Shown here in pieces: positions 20,579 to 27,471 of a DNA stretch of 27,471 nucleotides. Source of the DNA: Candidatus Nomurabacteria bacterium RIFCSPHIGHO2_02_FULL_38_15 (GTDB taxonomy: Bacteria > Patescibacteriota > Minisyncoccia > Phycocordibacterales > UBA9973); contig MFUC01000013.1 of assembly GCA_001785575.1 (NCBI GenBank), positions 10,710 through 38,180 on the forward strand, written 5' to 3'. Both the position numbers and the translations under genes were made by a program. Position 1 is the first letter of the stretch. Each line of letters starts with the position of its first letter. The notes beneath the pieces were generated by a model that saw only the letters and a program-made list of their open reading frames with translations, made no database searches and was not told where the DNA came from.

Positions 20579-20587
20579 TGCTAGAAT
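20579..20587 (+). promoter_or_regulatory. Extended -10 promoter of trhO
   Basis: TGCTAGAAT ends 6 nt before ATG 20594. Confidence 0.55.
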
Positions 20588-20593
20588 CGCTAT

Positions 20594-21520
20594 ATGAAGG
20601 AACCTGAAAAAGATTTAGAAAAACACACTATTTTACTGTTTTATAAATATACTGATATTGATGACCCCGTGGCTGAAACCGAGCGCCAGAGGGCCGTTTT
20701 AAGCGTTTTAGGCATAACTGGGCGCTTTATTGTGGCGGGTGAGGGTATTAATGGAACAGGCGAGGGCACAGCCGATAATGTGCAAAAATACATAGACTGG
20801 ATGCAGGCTCAAAAAATATACAAAAATATTCACTGGAAGTTATCAGAGGGTACTGGCCATGCCTTCCCCAGGTTATCAGTAAAATGTCGCAAGGAAATTG
20901 TATCACTGCATTTAGGTGCAGATGACGATATTGACCCAAAAAAATTAACGGGTCAAAAACTAACACCCAGTGAATTAAACGAATGGTATAACCCAGTAAA
21001 TGGCGAGAAAAGAAAAGATTTTTATATTGTTGATATGCGCAATGATTATGAATTAAAAGTTGGCAAATTTGAAGGTACGGTTTTTCCCGGTATGCGTAAT
21101 TTTCGTGATTTGCGCAAAAAGCTTGATGTGCTACAAGATTTAAAAAATAAAACTGTTTTGACTGTGTGTACGGGCGGAGTGCGGTGCGAGAAGGCTTCAG
21201 GCTTATTGAAAAAAGAGGGCTTTAAAGATGTTTACCAACTAGATGGTGGGATTGTGTCGTATATGGCCAAATACCCAAACCAAAATTATAAAGGCGCATT
21301 ATACGTTTTTGATGGCCGTGAGACAATGCATTTTGATGGCGATGGACACGAGGTTATTGGGGAATGTGATTTTTGCCAAACTAAAACTGAAAATTATTCA
21401 AATTGCAACAATATTCGTTGCAACCAAAAAATGCTAGTTTGCACTGACTGTGTAAACAGTGGGCCCAAATATTGCAGTGATGAATGTAAAGTATTAGTTA
21501 CAGAAAAAGTTTATGCCTAA
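20594..21520 (+). CDS. trhO: tRNA uridine(34) hydroxylase, rhodanese family
   Basis: The 308-residue product belongs to the UPF0176/YceA (TrhO) family, which performs O2-dependent hydroxylation of U34 in some tRNAs. Seen: an N-terminal acylphosphatase-like domain (RFIVAGEGINGTGEGT), a rhodanese domain with DMRNDYELKVGKF and the active-site Cys192 in CTGGVRCEKASG, and a C-terminal Cys-rich region with several CxxC pairs (CDFCQTK, CTDC, CSDEC). The O2 requirement is interesting in a presumably fermentative cell. The gene overlaps rsmI by 8 nt. Confidence 0.93.
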   Translation: MKEPEKDLEKHTILLFYKYTDIDDPVAETERQRAVLSVLGITGRFIVAGEGINGTGEGTADNVQKYIDWMQAQKIYKNIHWKLSEGTGHAFPRLSVKCRKEIVSLHLGADDDIDPKKLTGQKLTPSELNEWYNPVNGEKRKDFYIVDMRNDYELKVGKFEGTVFPGMRNFRDLRKKLDVLQDLKNKTVLTVCTGGVRCEKASGLLKKEGFKDVYQLDGGIVSYMAKYPNQNYKGALYVFDGRETMHFDGDGHEVIGECDFCQTKTENYSNCNNIRCNQKMLVCTDCVNSGPKYCSDECKVLVTEKVYA

Positions 21521-22214
21521 TACAATGCCCAACACAAATACTGGTACTCTATACGTCGTGGCTACACCAATTGGTAATTTAGAAGACATAACATTGCGAG
21601 CCGTTAGAGTACTGAATGAAGTTGACATGATTTTATGCGAAGACACGCGTACGACTGGTATATTATTGGCGCATTATAAAATTAAAAACAAACTAACCAG
21701 CTATCATAGCCATACAAATACAAACAAGCAGGCAAAGATTATTGATGAATTATTAGCTGGGGCAGTATACGCATTAGTCAGTGACGCTGGCACACCTGGT
21801 ATTTCAGACCCGGGCTCACTGCTGATAAACGAGGCACACAAAAATAACATTACAGTTGTGCCCATACCTGGGGCCAGTGCTGTTACTGCATTAATTAGCG
21901 CATCAGGTATTACCGGCAATCAATTTGCCTTTTGGGGTTTTGTGCCACAAAAAAAGGGCCGGGAATCATTTTTAAAAAATTTATTAGAGTCTGAAATACC
22001 TGTAGTTATTTATGAATCAAATCATAGAATTCTAAAACTATTTGAATGGTTTAATAAAAATTCAAAAAAACAAGAGTCACGATTTATAGTCGGCAGGGAA
22101 TTAACTAAAATGTTTGAAACTATTATTTTGGGTACAGCACAAGAGGTTCTAAATTACTTAAAATCAAGCCCTAAAAACATAAAAGGTGAATTTGTAATCA
22201 TTGCTCAAAAATAG
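21513..22214 (+). CDS. rsmI: 16S rRNA (cytidine(1402)-2'-O)-methyltransferase
   Basis: The 233-residue product is a SAM-dependent tetrapyrrole-methylase-fold enzyme. Seen: GTLYVVATPIGNLEDITLRA, CEDTRTTGILL, SYHSHTN, ALVSDAGTPGISDPGS, PIPGASAVTALISASG and FWGFVPQKKGRE. It modifies the decoding centre of 16S rRNA. It is shorter than E. coli RsmI (286) and lacks the C-terminal extension. It overlaps trhO by 8 nt; an alternative start at 21525 would remove the repeated MPNT. Confidence 0.94.
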   Translation: MPNTMPNTNTGTLYVVATPIGNLEDITLRAVRVLNEVDMILCEDTRTTGILLAHYKIKNKLTSYHSHTNTNKQAKIIDELLAGAVYALVSDAGTPGISDPGSLLINEAHKNNITVVPIPGASAVTALISASGITGNQFAFWGFVPQKKGRESFLKNLLESEIPVVIYESNHRILKLFEWFNKNSKKQESRFIVGRELTKMFETIILGTAQEVLNYLKSSPKNIKGEFVIIAQK

Positions 22215-22220
22215 TATACT
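22215..22220 (+). promoter_or_regulatory. -10 box of gene at 22229
   Basis: TATACT lies 8 nt before ATG 22229, directly after the rsmI stop codon. Confidence 0.45.
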
Positions 22221-22228
22221 TAAATAAT

Positions 22229-22504
22229 ATGAAACGTGAATACACACTTTTGACCATCGGGCTTTTAGTAATAATATTCGAGTGGGTGGGTTTAACAACC
22301 AGCGCCCGTCAAACAGTTATTAGTCTCCTTGGCCTTTGGCTAATTTTTATCGCTTATAGATATAGAGCTGAAAGATTGTCTGGCAAATTACAAGTTAACA
22401 AAATTCCCACAGTCCAGGATGAGCCTAAAATACCAGAACCAAATGTTTTAGAAACTAAAGAGCAACTAATATATGAACACAAACAACAAAAACCAAGAAT
22501 TTAA
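22229..22504 (+). CDS. Small membrane protein, 91 residues
   Basis: Two hydrophobic segments (LLTIGLLVIIFEWVGL and VISLLGLWLIFIAYRY) form a probable hairpin in the membrane, followed by a polar tail rich in Pro, Glu and Lys. No family recognised. The gene overlaps ctpA by 32 nt, so it is likely to be co-translated with this protease and could act with it. Confidence 0.68.
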   Translation: MKREYTLLTIGLLVIIFEWVGLTTSARQTVISLLGLWLIFIAYRYRAERLSGKLQVNKIPTVQDEPKIPEPNVLETKEQLIYEHKQQKPRI

Positions 22505-23699
22505 AACTAGAGGACGCTACTTGCTTCTTGTTGTTGTTATCATTTTACTTTTTAGTAGTGGATTTTTTGTTGGTAAAAATTCAAGTAGTTTAAAAAGTGC
22601 CTCTATAACTGACATTATTTTAAACTCTGGCGACCCAATCAATAACGCTGACCTAGCGCTTTTTTGGAAAGTCTGGAAAATCATAGATCAAAAATCACCC
22701 GAGGCTGGCAAAATTAGTAATAACGATCGTGTTTATGGAGCCATTAAGGGTCTAACATCATCACTGGGCGACCCATACACCGTATTTTTTACACCCAGCG
22801 AGCAAACCTCGTTTCAAGAAGAGTTAAAGGGTTCATTTAGTGGAGTCGGTATGGAACTAGGTATCAAAGATGATATCTTAACAGTTATTTCACCTTTAAA
22901 AAATACTCCGGCTTTCAAGGCTGGTATTGTGGCAGGTGACAAAATAGTCAGTATAGATGGTACAAATGCATTTGGTATGTCAGTTGACGAAGCCGTTAAA
23001 AGAATCAGGGGCGAAGTTGGTACACAAGTTAAACTTGAGATAGTACGTGAGGGCCAAAAAACAACTCAACTAAAAACGTTAACTCGAGCAATAATTGTTG
23101 TTGAAAATATTGAATACTCTTTGCGCAAAGATGGCGTGTTTGTTATTAAATTATTCAGCTTCAATGACGACTCTGATGTAAAGTTTCAAAAAGCCTTGAC
23201 TGAATTTGCCAATAGTAATTCAAATAAATTAATTTTGGATTTGCGTAATAATCCGGGTGGATATCTAGATTCATCAGTAAATATCGCCAGTTGGTTTATT
23301 AAAGAGGGCGGTATCATTGTCAGCGAAGACTATGGTGCGAAACAAGATCGAGACATTTATATATCCAAGGGTTACGATTTATTAAAAGACAAGAAATTTA
23401 AAATGGTTGTTTTAATTAATAAAGGGTCAGCCTCAGCTTCAGAGATTTTAACTGGAGCCTTGCAAGAACATAAAATTGCAACTGTCATCGGCGAAAAAAG
23501 CTTTGGTAAAGGCTCCGTGCAAGAGGTCATACCAGTCAACAATGAAACGTCTATTAAAATTACGGTGGCTAATTGGTTAACCCCAAATGGTAATTCAATA
23601 TCTAAACAGGGGATTAATCCGGACATTATTGTAAAAAATGCCAACGCTAAAATCGATAGCCAAATGAATAAGGCTTTAGAAATTGTAAAGAAAAAGTAA
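22473..23699 (+). CDS. ctpA: C-terminal processing peptidase (S41 family)
   Basis: The 408-residue product has an N-terminal membrane anchor (YLLLVVVIILLFSSGFFVG), a PDZ domain (about 110-195, with SFSGVGMELGI and ALKAGIVAGD-like AFKAGIVAGDKIVSIDG), and the S41 catalytic domain. The serine is the middle Ser of GSASASE (S321), the base Lys is in FGKGSVQE (K346), and Q350 follows, with the spacing known for Prc/CtpA. It cleaves exported proteins at their C-terminal region, guided by the PDZ domain. Confidence 0.95.
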   Translation: MNTNNKNQEFKTRGRYLLLVVVIILLFSSGFFVGKNSSSLKSASITDIILNSGDPINNADLALFWKVWKIIDQKSPEAGKISNNDRVYGAIKGLTSSLGDPYTVFFTPSEQTSFQEELKGSFSGVGMELGIKDDILTVISPLKNTPAFKAGIVAGDKIVSIDGTNAFGMSVDEAVKRIRGEVGTQVKLEIVREGQKTTQLKTLTRAIIVVENIEYSLRKDGVFVIKLFSFNDDSDVKFQKALTEFANSNSNKLILDLRNNPGGYLDSSVNIASWFIKEGGIIVSEDYGAKQDRDIYISKGYDLLKDKKFKMVVLINKGSASASEILTGALQEHKIATVIGEKSFGKGSVQEVIPVNNETSIKITVANWLTPNGNSISKQGINPDIIVKNANAKIDSQMNKALEIVKKK

Positions 23700-23715
23700 A
23701 GAAATACTGTAAAAT

Positions 23716-24156
23716 ATGAAAATATATTTAACCAAATCAATCAAAGGTATCGGCAGGGAAGGTGAGGTTAAAAACTTCCCTGATGGCTATGCTCAAAATT
23801 TTATTATTAAAAAAGGCTTTGGTATTGTAGCTACACCTGAGGTTATTAAAAAGGCTAGCGAAAAAAAACTTCAACAAAATCAGGCACTAGAAAATGCCGA
23901 GCAAAAAATTGTTAACACTCTAGCTAAACTAAACGGCCATGAAATTAAAATTAAAGTTCAAGCTAACGAGTATGGTAGCCTGTTTTCAAGTATTCATAAA
24001 AAAGATATTTTAAATGAGATTAGATTGGCCGGTGGTGGCCCCATAAATGAACAGATGTTTGAACTTGACGAACCCATCAAAAAAACCGGGCAGTACCCGA
24101 TAAATTTGAAATATAAAATCTATTCAGCCAAAATTAAACTAATGGTACAACATTAA
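23716..24156 (+). CDS. rplI: 50S ribosomal protein L9
   Basis: The 146-residue product starts MKIYLTKSIKGIGREGEVKN, with FPDGYAQNFIIKKGFG (N-terminal RNA-binding domain), a long connecting helix (ASEKKLQQNQALENAEQKI), and a C-terminal domain with EYGSLFSSIHKKDI. Some CPR lineages lack L9, so its presence is informative. A TACTGT/TAAAAT region lies directly upstream. Its last 23 nt overlap the 3' end of the convergent rpmA. Confidence 0.94.
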   Translation: MKIYLTKSIKGIGREGEVKNFPDGYAQNFIIKKGFGIVATPEVIKKASEKKLQQNQALENAEQKIVNTLAKLNGHEIKIKVQANEYGSLFSSIHKKDILNEIRLAGGGPINEQMFELDEPIKKTGQYPINLKYKIYSAKIKLMVQH

Positions 24157-24415
24157 CCATTTTTTTGATGACTTTTGAACCGTCAAAATGGGTTTTTCTT
24201 TTAAAGCCAAATTTAACAATACCACTTGTTAATGAAAACAAGGTGTGGTCTTTACCCATACTAACGTTTGCACCAGCAAGAATTTTAGAGCCACGTTGAC
24301 GAATAATAATATCACCATGCTTGGCCTTTTGACCGTCAGCTAGTTTAGTTCCTAGATATTTTGGATTTGAATCGGTAAGATTTTTAGCGCTACCACCCGC
24401 TTTTCTATGTGCCAT
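24134..24415 (-). CDS. rpmA: 50S ribosomal protein L27
   Basis: The 93-residue product reads MAHRKAGGSAKNLTDSNPKY, then LGTKLADGQKAKHGDIIIRQ, RGSKILAGANV, GKDHTLFSLTSG and a C-terminal part. The N-terminus starts directly with AHRKAGGS, without the cleaved extension seen in Firmicutes. L27 reaches the peptidyl-transferase centre. rplU (L21), its usual partner, is not adjacent. The C-terminus overlaps rplI on the other strand. Confidence 0.95.
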   Translation of the reverse strand: MAHRKAGGSAKNLTDSNPKYLGTKLADGQKAKHGDIIIRQRGSKILAGANVSMGKDHTLFSLTSGIVKFGFKRKTHFDGSKVIKKMVNVVPLV

Positions 24416-24444
24416 AGTATAGTATTTTAATAAAAGCTATAATG

Positions 24445-24450
24445 TATAAT
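24445..24450 (+). promoter_or_regulatory. -10 box of gene at 24457
   Basis: TATAAT ends 6 nt before ATG 24457; a second TATAAT lies at 24438-24443. Confidence 0.5.
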
Positions 24451-24456
24451 AACCGT

Positions 24457-24855
24457 ATGAGTATAACCAAAATCAACGAAAAAATCAAGTCCTTGACTGA
24501 AAGGCCTTATGGCAAAGACATTTTGTCATTTTTAGTTATCGCTATAATTAGCTTGGGGTCATTTTATCTTGGCCGACAAAGTACAACATATATTAATGAT
24601 AGTCAAGTACAAATTTTAAATGCTGTGCAAGCTGGGCCCGACCAAATACCAAACATTGCTAACCAAGATACTGGAAATACTGAGCCAAACACAAATTATA
24701 CAAAAGGTAACTACTTGGCTTCAAGTCGTGGCAAAAAATATTATCCCGTGGATTGCCCAGCAGCTAACAATATAAAAAACGAAAATAGGGTGTACTTTAA
24801 AACAGCAAGTGAGGCCGAGGCAAAGGGTTATACTCTTTCAGGTTCGTGCAGTTAG
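24457..24855 (+). CDS. Membrane-anchored protein with Ada-type metal-binding-like domain
   Basis: The 132-residue product has one membrane segment (DILSFLVIAIISLGSFYLG), a polar linker, and a C-terminal module (about 84-132): YLASSRGKKYYPVDCPAA, NNIKNENRVYFKTASEAEAKGY and a final SGSCS. This resembles the small Ada_Zn-binding-like modules often seen at the ends of secreted nucleases and other exported proteins; here two Cys remain, fewer than the classical four. It probably faces the outside. Role unknown. Confidence 0.72.
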   Translation: MSITKINEKIKSLTERPYGKDILSFLVIAIISLGSFYLGRQSTTYINDSQVQILNAVQAGPDQIPNIANQDTGNTEPNTNYTKGNYLASSRGKKYYPVDCPAANNIKNENRVYFKTASEAEAKGYTLSGSCS

Positions 24856-24858
24856 TAA

Positions 24859-24864
24859 TATACT
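24859..24864 (+). promoter_or_regulatory. -10 box of the CAP-domain gene
   Basis: TATACT ends 8 nt before ATG 24873. Confidence 0.45.
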
Positions 24865-24872
24865 ATATAGAT

Positions 24873-25760
24873 ATGAAACATAGCAGACTAATTATTTTAA
24901 TACTAATTTTTATTAGTATTTATTTTTTTCAAGAACAGCTAATCCAAAAAATCAAACCCTTAACTAATCAGGCCCAGAAACTGGTTGAGCTTATTGACTC
25001 AAATATAGCCAACGAGAGTATAGCGAAAACTAAAATATTTAAGGAGGTTTCGTTGCCAGGACCCTTAGCTCAAATCATCAATCCAAACCAACAAAATTAT
25101 GCTGAACTATCAGCCACAAAAATTATTGAATACACAAACGCCGAGCGCCAAAAAAATGGTTTGGAGCCCTTAATGTTTAATACTAAATTAACTACTTCGG
25201 CTACATTTAAAGCGGGTGACATGAATACGTTACAATACTTTGAACATGAATCACCCAGTGGCGTTGATATTAGCGATTTGGCTAAAAAGTTTAATTATGA
25301 ATACATTACAATTGGTGAAAACTTGGCCATGGGGAACTTTGAGTCCGACCAAACCTTAGTGGATGCCTGGATGAATAGCCCTGGCCACCGAGCCAATATA
25401 CTAAACCCAAAATACACACAAATAGGTGTTGGCTTAGTGACTGGTACGTGGGACGGTATACATGTATGGTATGCTGTACAGCATTTTGGCAAACCATTAT
25501 CAAGTTGTCCAACTATTAATAAAAACCTAAAATCAGTTGTGGATAAAAACCAGATTGAGATATCAAATATGCAAAAAACTTTAGGTTTACAAAAAACTCA
25601 AATTGAGCAAGCGGGGAGTGGTAATCAAGATTATACCTTGTTAGTAAGCTCATACAACGAGCTTGTTAATAAATACAACCTGCTAGTAGGTGAGACCAAA
25701 ACAAATATAAATATTTACAATGCCGAAATCAAAGCTTTTAACGACTGCTCACAAAATTAG
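24873..25760 (+). CDS. CAP/SCP-domain secreted protein
   Basis: The 295-residue product starts with an N-terminal anchor or signal (LIILILIFISIYFF), followed by a CAP domain (about 80-215): IIEYTNAERQKNGLEPL, LTTSATFKAGDM, YFEHESPSG, TIGENLAMGNF, VDAWMNSPGHRANILNPKY, TQIGVGL and WYAVQHFG. The two His and Glu of the CAP cavity are present. The C-terminal 80 residues are helical, probably coiled coil. CAP proteins are extracellular; bacterial roles are mostly unknown. Start 24873 fits the -10 box. Confidence 0.9.
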   Translation: MKHSRLIILILIFISIYFFQEQLIQKIKPLTNQAQKLVELIDSNIANESIAKTKIFKEVSLPGPLAQIINPNQQNYAELSATKIIEYTNAERQKNGLEPLMFNTKLTTSATFKAGDMNTLQYFEHESPSGVDISDLAKKFNYEYITIGENLAMGNFESDQTLVDAWMNSPGHRANILNPKYTQIGVGLVTGTWDGIHVWYAVQHFGKPLSSCPTINKNLKSVVDKNQIEISNMQKTLGLQKTQIEQAGSGNQDYTLLVSSYNELVNKYNLLVGETKTNINIYNAEIKAFNDCSQN

Positions 25761-25802
25761 TGCTTAGGTGTAAGGGGAATGGGGTTTATTCAAAATTATT
25801 AA

Positions 25803-25828
25803 TGTCGCACAATATACCTTTTGCGACA
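25803..25828. repeat. Inverted repeat downstream of the CAP-domain gene
   Basis: TGTCGCA and TGCGACA with a 12-nt loop. No T tail; function not clear. Confidence 0.4.
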
Positions 25829-25871
25829 CGTCATTTAAATAAAAAGACCTTATGCCTATAAGTCTACCCAC

Positions 25872-25910
25872 AACAAAAGCCCTTGGCAGAATTGCATAAG
25901 GGCTTTTGTT
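25872..25910. terminator. Bidirectional terminator between CAP and RRM genes
   Basis: AACAAAAGCCCTT and its complement (13 bp) around a 13-nt loop. The two flanking genes converge on it. Confidence 0.8.
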
Positions 25911-25923
25911 TAACTTATTTGAT

Positions 25924-26187
25924 TTAGTTATTGCGAGGAGCCTCAGGGCGAGACTCTTGGACGGTAATGTTCCTACCATCAAGCTCGCTACCATTTAGCT
26001 TCTCAATTGCAGTTGCTGCATCAGCTTCGCTTTTATATTCTACGAAACCAAAACCACGTGAACGGCCAGTCATTTTTTCAGTCACAACGCGAGCTGAAAC
26101 GACTTCACCGATAGCTGCAAAATGGCTCATCAAAGATTGGTCATTTGTAGCCCAAGCTAGTGAACCGATAAAAAGTTTGTTTGACAT
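25924..26187 (-). CDS. RRM-domain RNA-binding protein
   Basis: The 87-residue product is a single RNA-recognition motif: RNP2 LFIGSLAWA, RNP1 RSRGFGFVEY, and the final strand NITVQESRPE. It resembles the small RRM proteins of cyanobacteria and other bacteria, which bind RNA and are often cold-responsive. Start 26187 is at the conserved MSNKLFIG; a weak GGA lies before it. Two possible promoters precede it. It lies next to an RGG-rich protein gene on the same strand. Confidence 0.93.
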   Translation of the reverse strand: MSNKLFIGSLAWATNDQSLMSHFAAIGEVVSARVVTEKMTGRSRGFGFVEYKSEADAATAIEKLNGSELDGRNITVQESRPEAPRNN

Positions 26188-26202
26188 ATTTCCAAAAAAT
26201 TT

Positions 26203-26211
26203 TTTATAGCA
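26203..26211 (-). promoter_or_regulatory. Proximal extended -10 of the RRM gene
   Basis: TGCTATAAA on the minus strand, 15 nt before the start codon; leader about 8 nt. Confidence 0.5.
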
Positions 26212-26289
26212 CTCTAATAATGCGTAAACGCCTACATTTGCACCCTTACACATTACGTTCGGGGATCTCACTTTAGCTTTTACTTGTTC

Positions 26290-26298
26290 AGTATAACA
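26290..26298 (-). promoter_or_regulatory. Distal extended -10 of the RRM gene
   Basis: TGTTATACT on the minus strand; would produce a leader of about 96 nt. Confidence 0.4.
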
Positions 26299-26332
26299 CG
26301 TCTAAATTTAAAAACTAGTCCCCTATTGTGGC

Positions 26333-26929
26333 TTACTTCTTGTTAGATTTTTTTGCTACTTTTTTAGCAACTTTTTTTGTAGCAACTTTTACAGTGGGTT
26401 TTTTAACAACTTTCTTTGTCTCAGTTTTTGTTTCTGCCTTTGTTTCTATTTTTATAGGTTTTACAGATTTAGCATTTGTTAAACCAGCCACTAAACTTGT
26501 TAGATTATCAATTTTTTTATTGATTGCATCAATTTGGTTTTTCAAAGTTTCGTTTGAACCACTATCTATTGTTGGCTTAAAATTATCCCTTCTACCTGCG
26601 TTAAAACTTGGTTTTGAAAAAGATCTACTTCCACGATCACCCCCCCTATCATTTCGATCATTGCCACCTTTAGCAGTAAAACAATTACTGCAATATACTG
26701 GCTTGTCGCCAGTTGGCTTAAATGGCAATTCACATGTTTTGCCACATTCATCACATTTTGCACTAAACATCTCACGAGGTCCAAAAGACCCGCCTCGAGA
26801 GCCTCCGCGATCGCCACCACGGCTTCCACCACCAAAACCTCCACGATTACCGCCTCCGAAACCTCCACGGCTTCCACCACGGTCGCCACCCCTATTCCCG
26901 CCAAAACTTGGCTTGCTATATTCTTTCAT
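26333..26929 (-). CDS. RGG-repeat protein with CxxC-x17-CxxC zinc knuckle and Lys-rich tail
   Basis: The 198-residue product has four parts: an N-terminal Gly/Arg region with many RGG and GGF units (about 8-50), a zinc-knuckle with C59, C62, C80 and C83 (exactly CxxC-x17-CxxC), a linker with RGG elements, a short coiled coil (ETLKNQIDAINKKIDNLTSL), and a histone H1-like Lys/Ala/Val tail (KKVAKKVAKKSNKK). The knuckle matches a motif family known from CPR genomes. The composition suggests RNA or DNA binding and possibly condensate formation; that is inference. The RRM gene follows, with its own promoters. Confidence 0.85.
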   Translation of the reverse strand: MKEYSKPSFGGNRGGDRGGSRGGFGGGNRGGFGGGSRGGDRGGSRGGSFGPREMFSAKCDECGKTCELPFKPTGDKPVYCSNCFTAKGGNDRNDRGGDRGSRSFSKPSFNAGRRDNFKPTIDSGSNETLKNQIDAINKKIDNLTSLVAGLTNAKSVKPIKIETKAETKTETKKVVKKPTVKVATKKVAKKVAKKSNKK

Positions 26930-26978
26930 TTTTTTATTTAAATTACTTTTATTTATTAGCTATTATTTCAACTTCTAA

Positions 26979-26987
26979 AGTATAACA
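26979..26987 (-). promoter_or_regulatory. Extended -10 promoter of the RGG protein gene
   Basis: TGTTATACT on the minus strand, 49 nt before the start codon; leader of about 42 nt, AT-rich and without a Shine-Dalgarno site. Confidence 0.45.
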
Positions 26988-27018
26988 TACTTTCTATAAT
27001 TAAGCAATGTACTAAATC

Positions 27019-27471
27019 TTAATTTAACAATAAATCTTTGGCTGATTCCAGGCGTTCAATAGTTTCGTCTTGGCCTAACAATTCGGCTAAAATAAATGGA
27101 TCGGGGCTTTTGTCACGGCCCGAGAGGGCAAACCTCATTGGCCACAAAACATCCCCTACCCCAACATTTTGAGCATAATCCCAAACAGCTTCTTTAATGC
27201 TGTCAGCTTGCCAATGTTTAGAATTTTTTATGTTTGAAATAGTTTCATTAATAATTCCAGCCAAATCCTCGTATTTATTAGTAGATGTAAACTTTGTTTT
27301 ACCAAAAAACAGTTGCTCTTTACCATAAATTGGCTTTTCGAAAAAATATGTAAACTCACCAGCGTCAGCCAATGTTGTAACATCATCAAATTTTTCAATT
27401 CGCTCTATAATAATTGGCAAAAAATCCTCCAAAGTACTCAAATTATAGTTTGGTAAATTTGTAACACTTTG
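27019..27471 (-). CDS. gltX: Glutamyl-tRNA synthetase, C-terminal part (cut by window edge)
   Basis: The reading frame is open to the end of the window, so the gene is partial (150 codons visible). The visible part is the anticodon-binding domain: YNLSTLEDFLPIIIERIEKF, then GVGDVLWPMRFALSGRDKSP, and the end ELLGQDETIERLESAKDLL, which matches the GltX C-terminus. The enzyme charges tRNA-Glu and, with GatCAB in the cell, is probably non-discriminating so that it also charges tRNA-Gln. A TTG near the window edge (27439-27441) is an internal Leu codon, not a start. Confidence 0.88.
   Translation of the reverse strand, partial: QSVTNLPNYNLSTLEDFLPIIIERIEKFDDVTTLADAGEFTYFFEKPIYGKEQLFFGKTKFTSTNKYEDLAGIINETISNIKNSKHWQADSIKEAVWDYAQNVGVGDVLWPMRFALSGRDKSPDPFILAELLGQDETIERLESAKDLLLN

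Noticed and set aside
26328..26978. Long plus-strand open frame opposite the RGG protein gene
   Set aside because: It is the Pro/Leu/Phe-rich antisense of Gly/Arg and Lys repeats; the minus strand has a clear zinc knuckle and a promoter.
475..27471. UGA read as glycine, as in Gracilibacteria
   Set aside because: Conserved genes are full length under the standard code and none has an internal UGA.

Overview
The window is a dense, AT-rich stretch of bacterial chromosome with 37 protein-coding genes, one tRNA and very short intergenic gaps. Several traits fit a small-genome bacterium of the Candidate Phyla Radiation (Patescibacteria): many compact housekeeping genes, a split transketolase, a fermentative-looking sugar-phosphate gene set, an RGG protein with a CxxC-x17-CxxC zinc knuckle, many orphan small proteins, and almost no Shine-Dalgarno sites. 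This placement is inference; no rRNA gene is present to confirm it.

Layout. (1) 59-2942: a YvlD/holin-type membrane protein, obgE and gatB. (2) 2934-4691: a REP-associated HUH transposase (RAYT) with copies of its own palindrome in and around it, a DUF1653 protein and an orphan. (3) 4742-6924: gap (GAPDH), an orphan, a 3'-terminal remnant of a second gap gene with its terminator, and another orphan. (4) 7006-10441: coiled-coil protein, rpiB, ribulose-phosphate epimerase and both transketolase halves. (5) 10582-15268: orphan, PfkB-family kinase divergent from class II aldolase, secreted Ala/Lys-rich protein, FAD-linked D-lactate/glycolate oxidase. (6) 15265-16779: a cassette with an orphan and a second RAYT with a different palindrome, flanked by direct repeats of a promoter. 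(7) 16789-20222: rplY/ctc, coiled-coil lytic transglycosylase, rpmE2, prfA, tRNA-Ile(GAT). (8) 20252-25760: Cys-rich orphan, trhO, rsmI, small membrane protein, ctpA, rplI, rpmA, membrane-anchored Ada-like protein, CAP-domain protein. (9) 25924-27471: minus-strand RRM protein, RGG/zinc/Lys-rich protein and the 3' end of gltX.

Function. gap, fba, the PfkB kinase, rpiB, rpe and the two transketolase subunits together cover lower glycolysis and the non-oxidative pentose phosphate shunt; the FAD oxidase may connect lactate or glycolate to this. The remaining conserved genes serve translation (obgE, gatB, rplY, rpmE2, prfA, rplI, rpmA, rsmI, trhO, gltX, tRNA-Ile) and the cell envelope.

Most notable signals: two independent RAYT/palindrome systems, each with a palindrome in the transposase promoter, inside the transposase gene and at its 3' end, and one of which has also entered gatB and the transketolase gene in frame; at least 19 genes with a -10 box only 5-9 nt before ATG (leaderless transcription), mostly of the TGnTATAAT type; no UGA stop codon in 37 genes; and a relict gap 3' end downstream of the intact gap gene.
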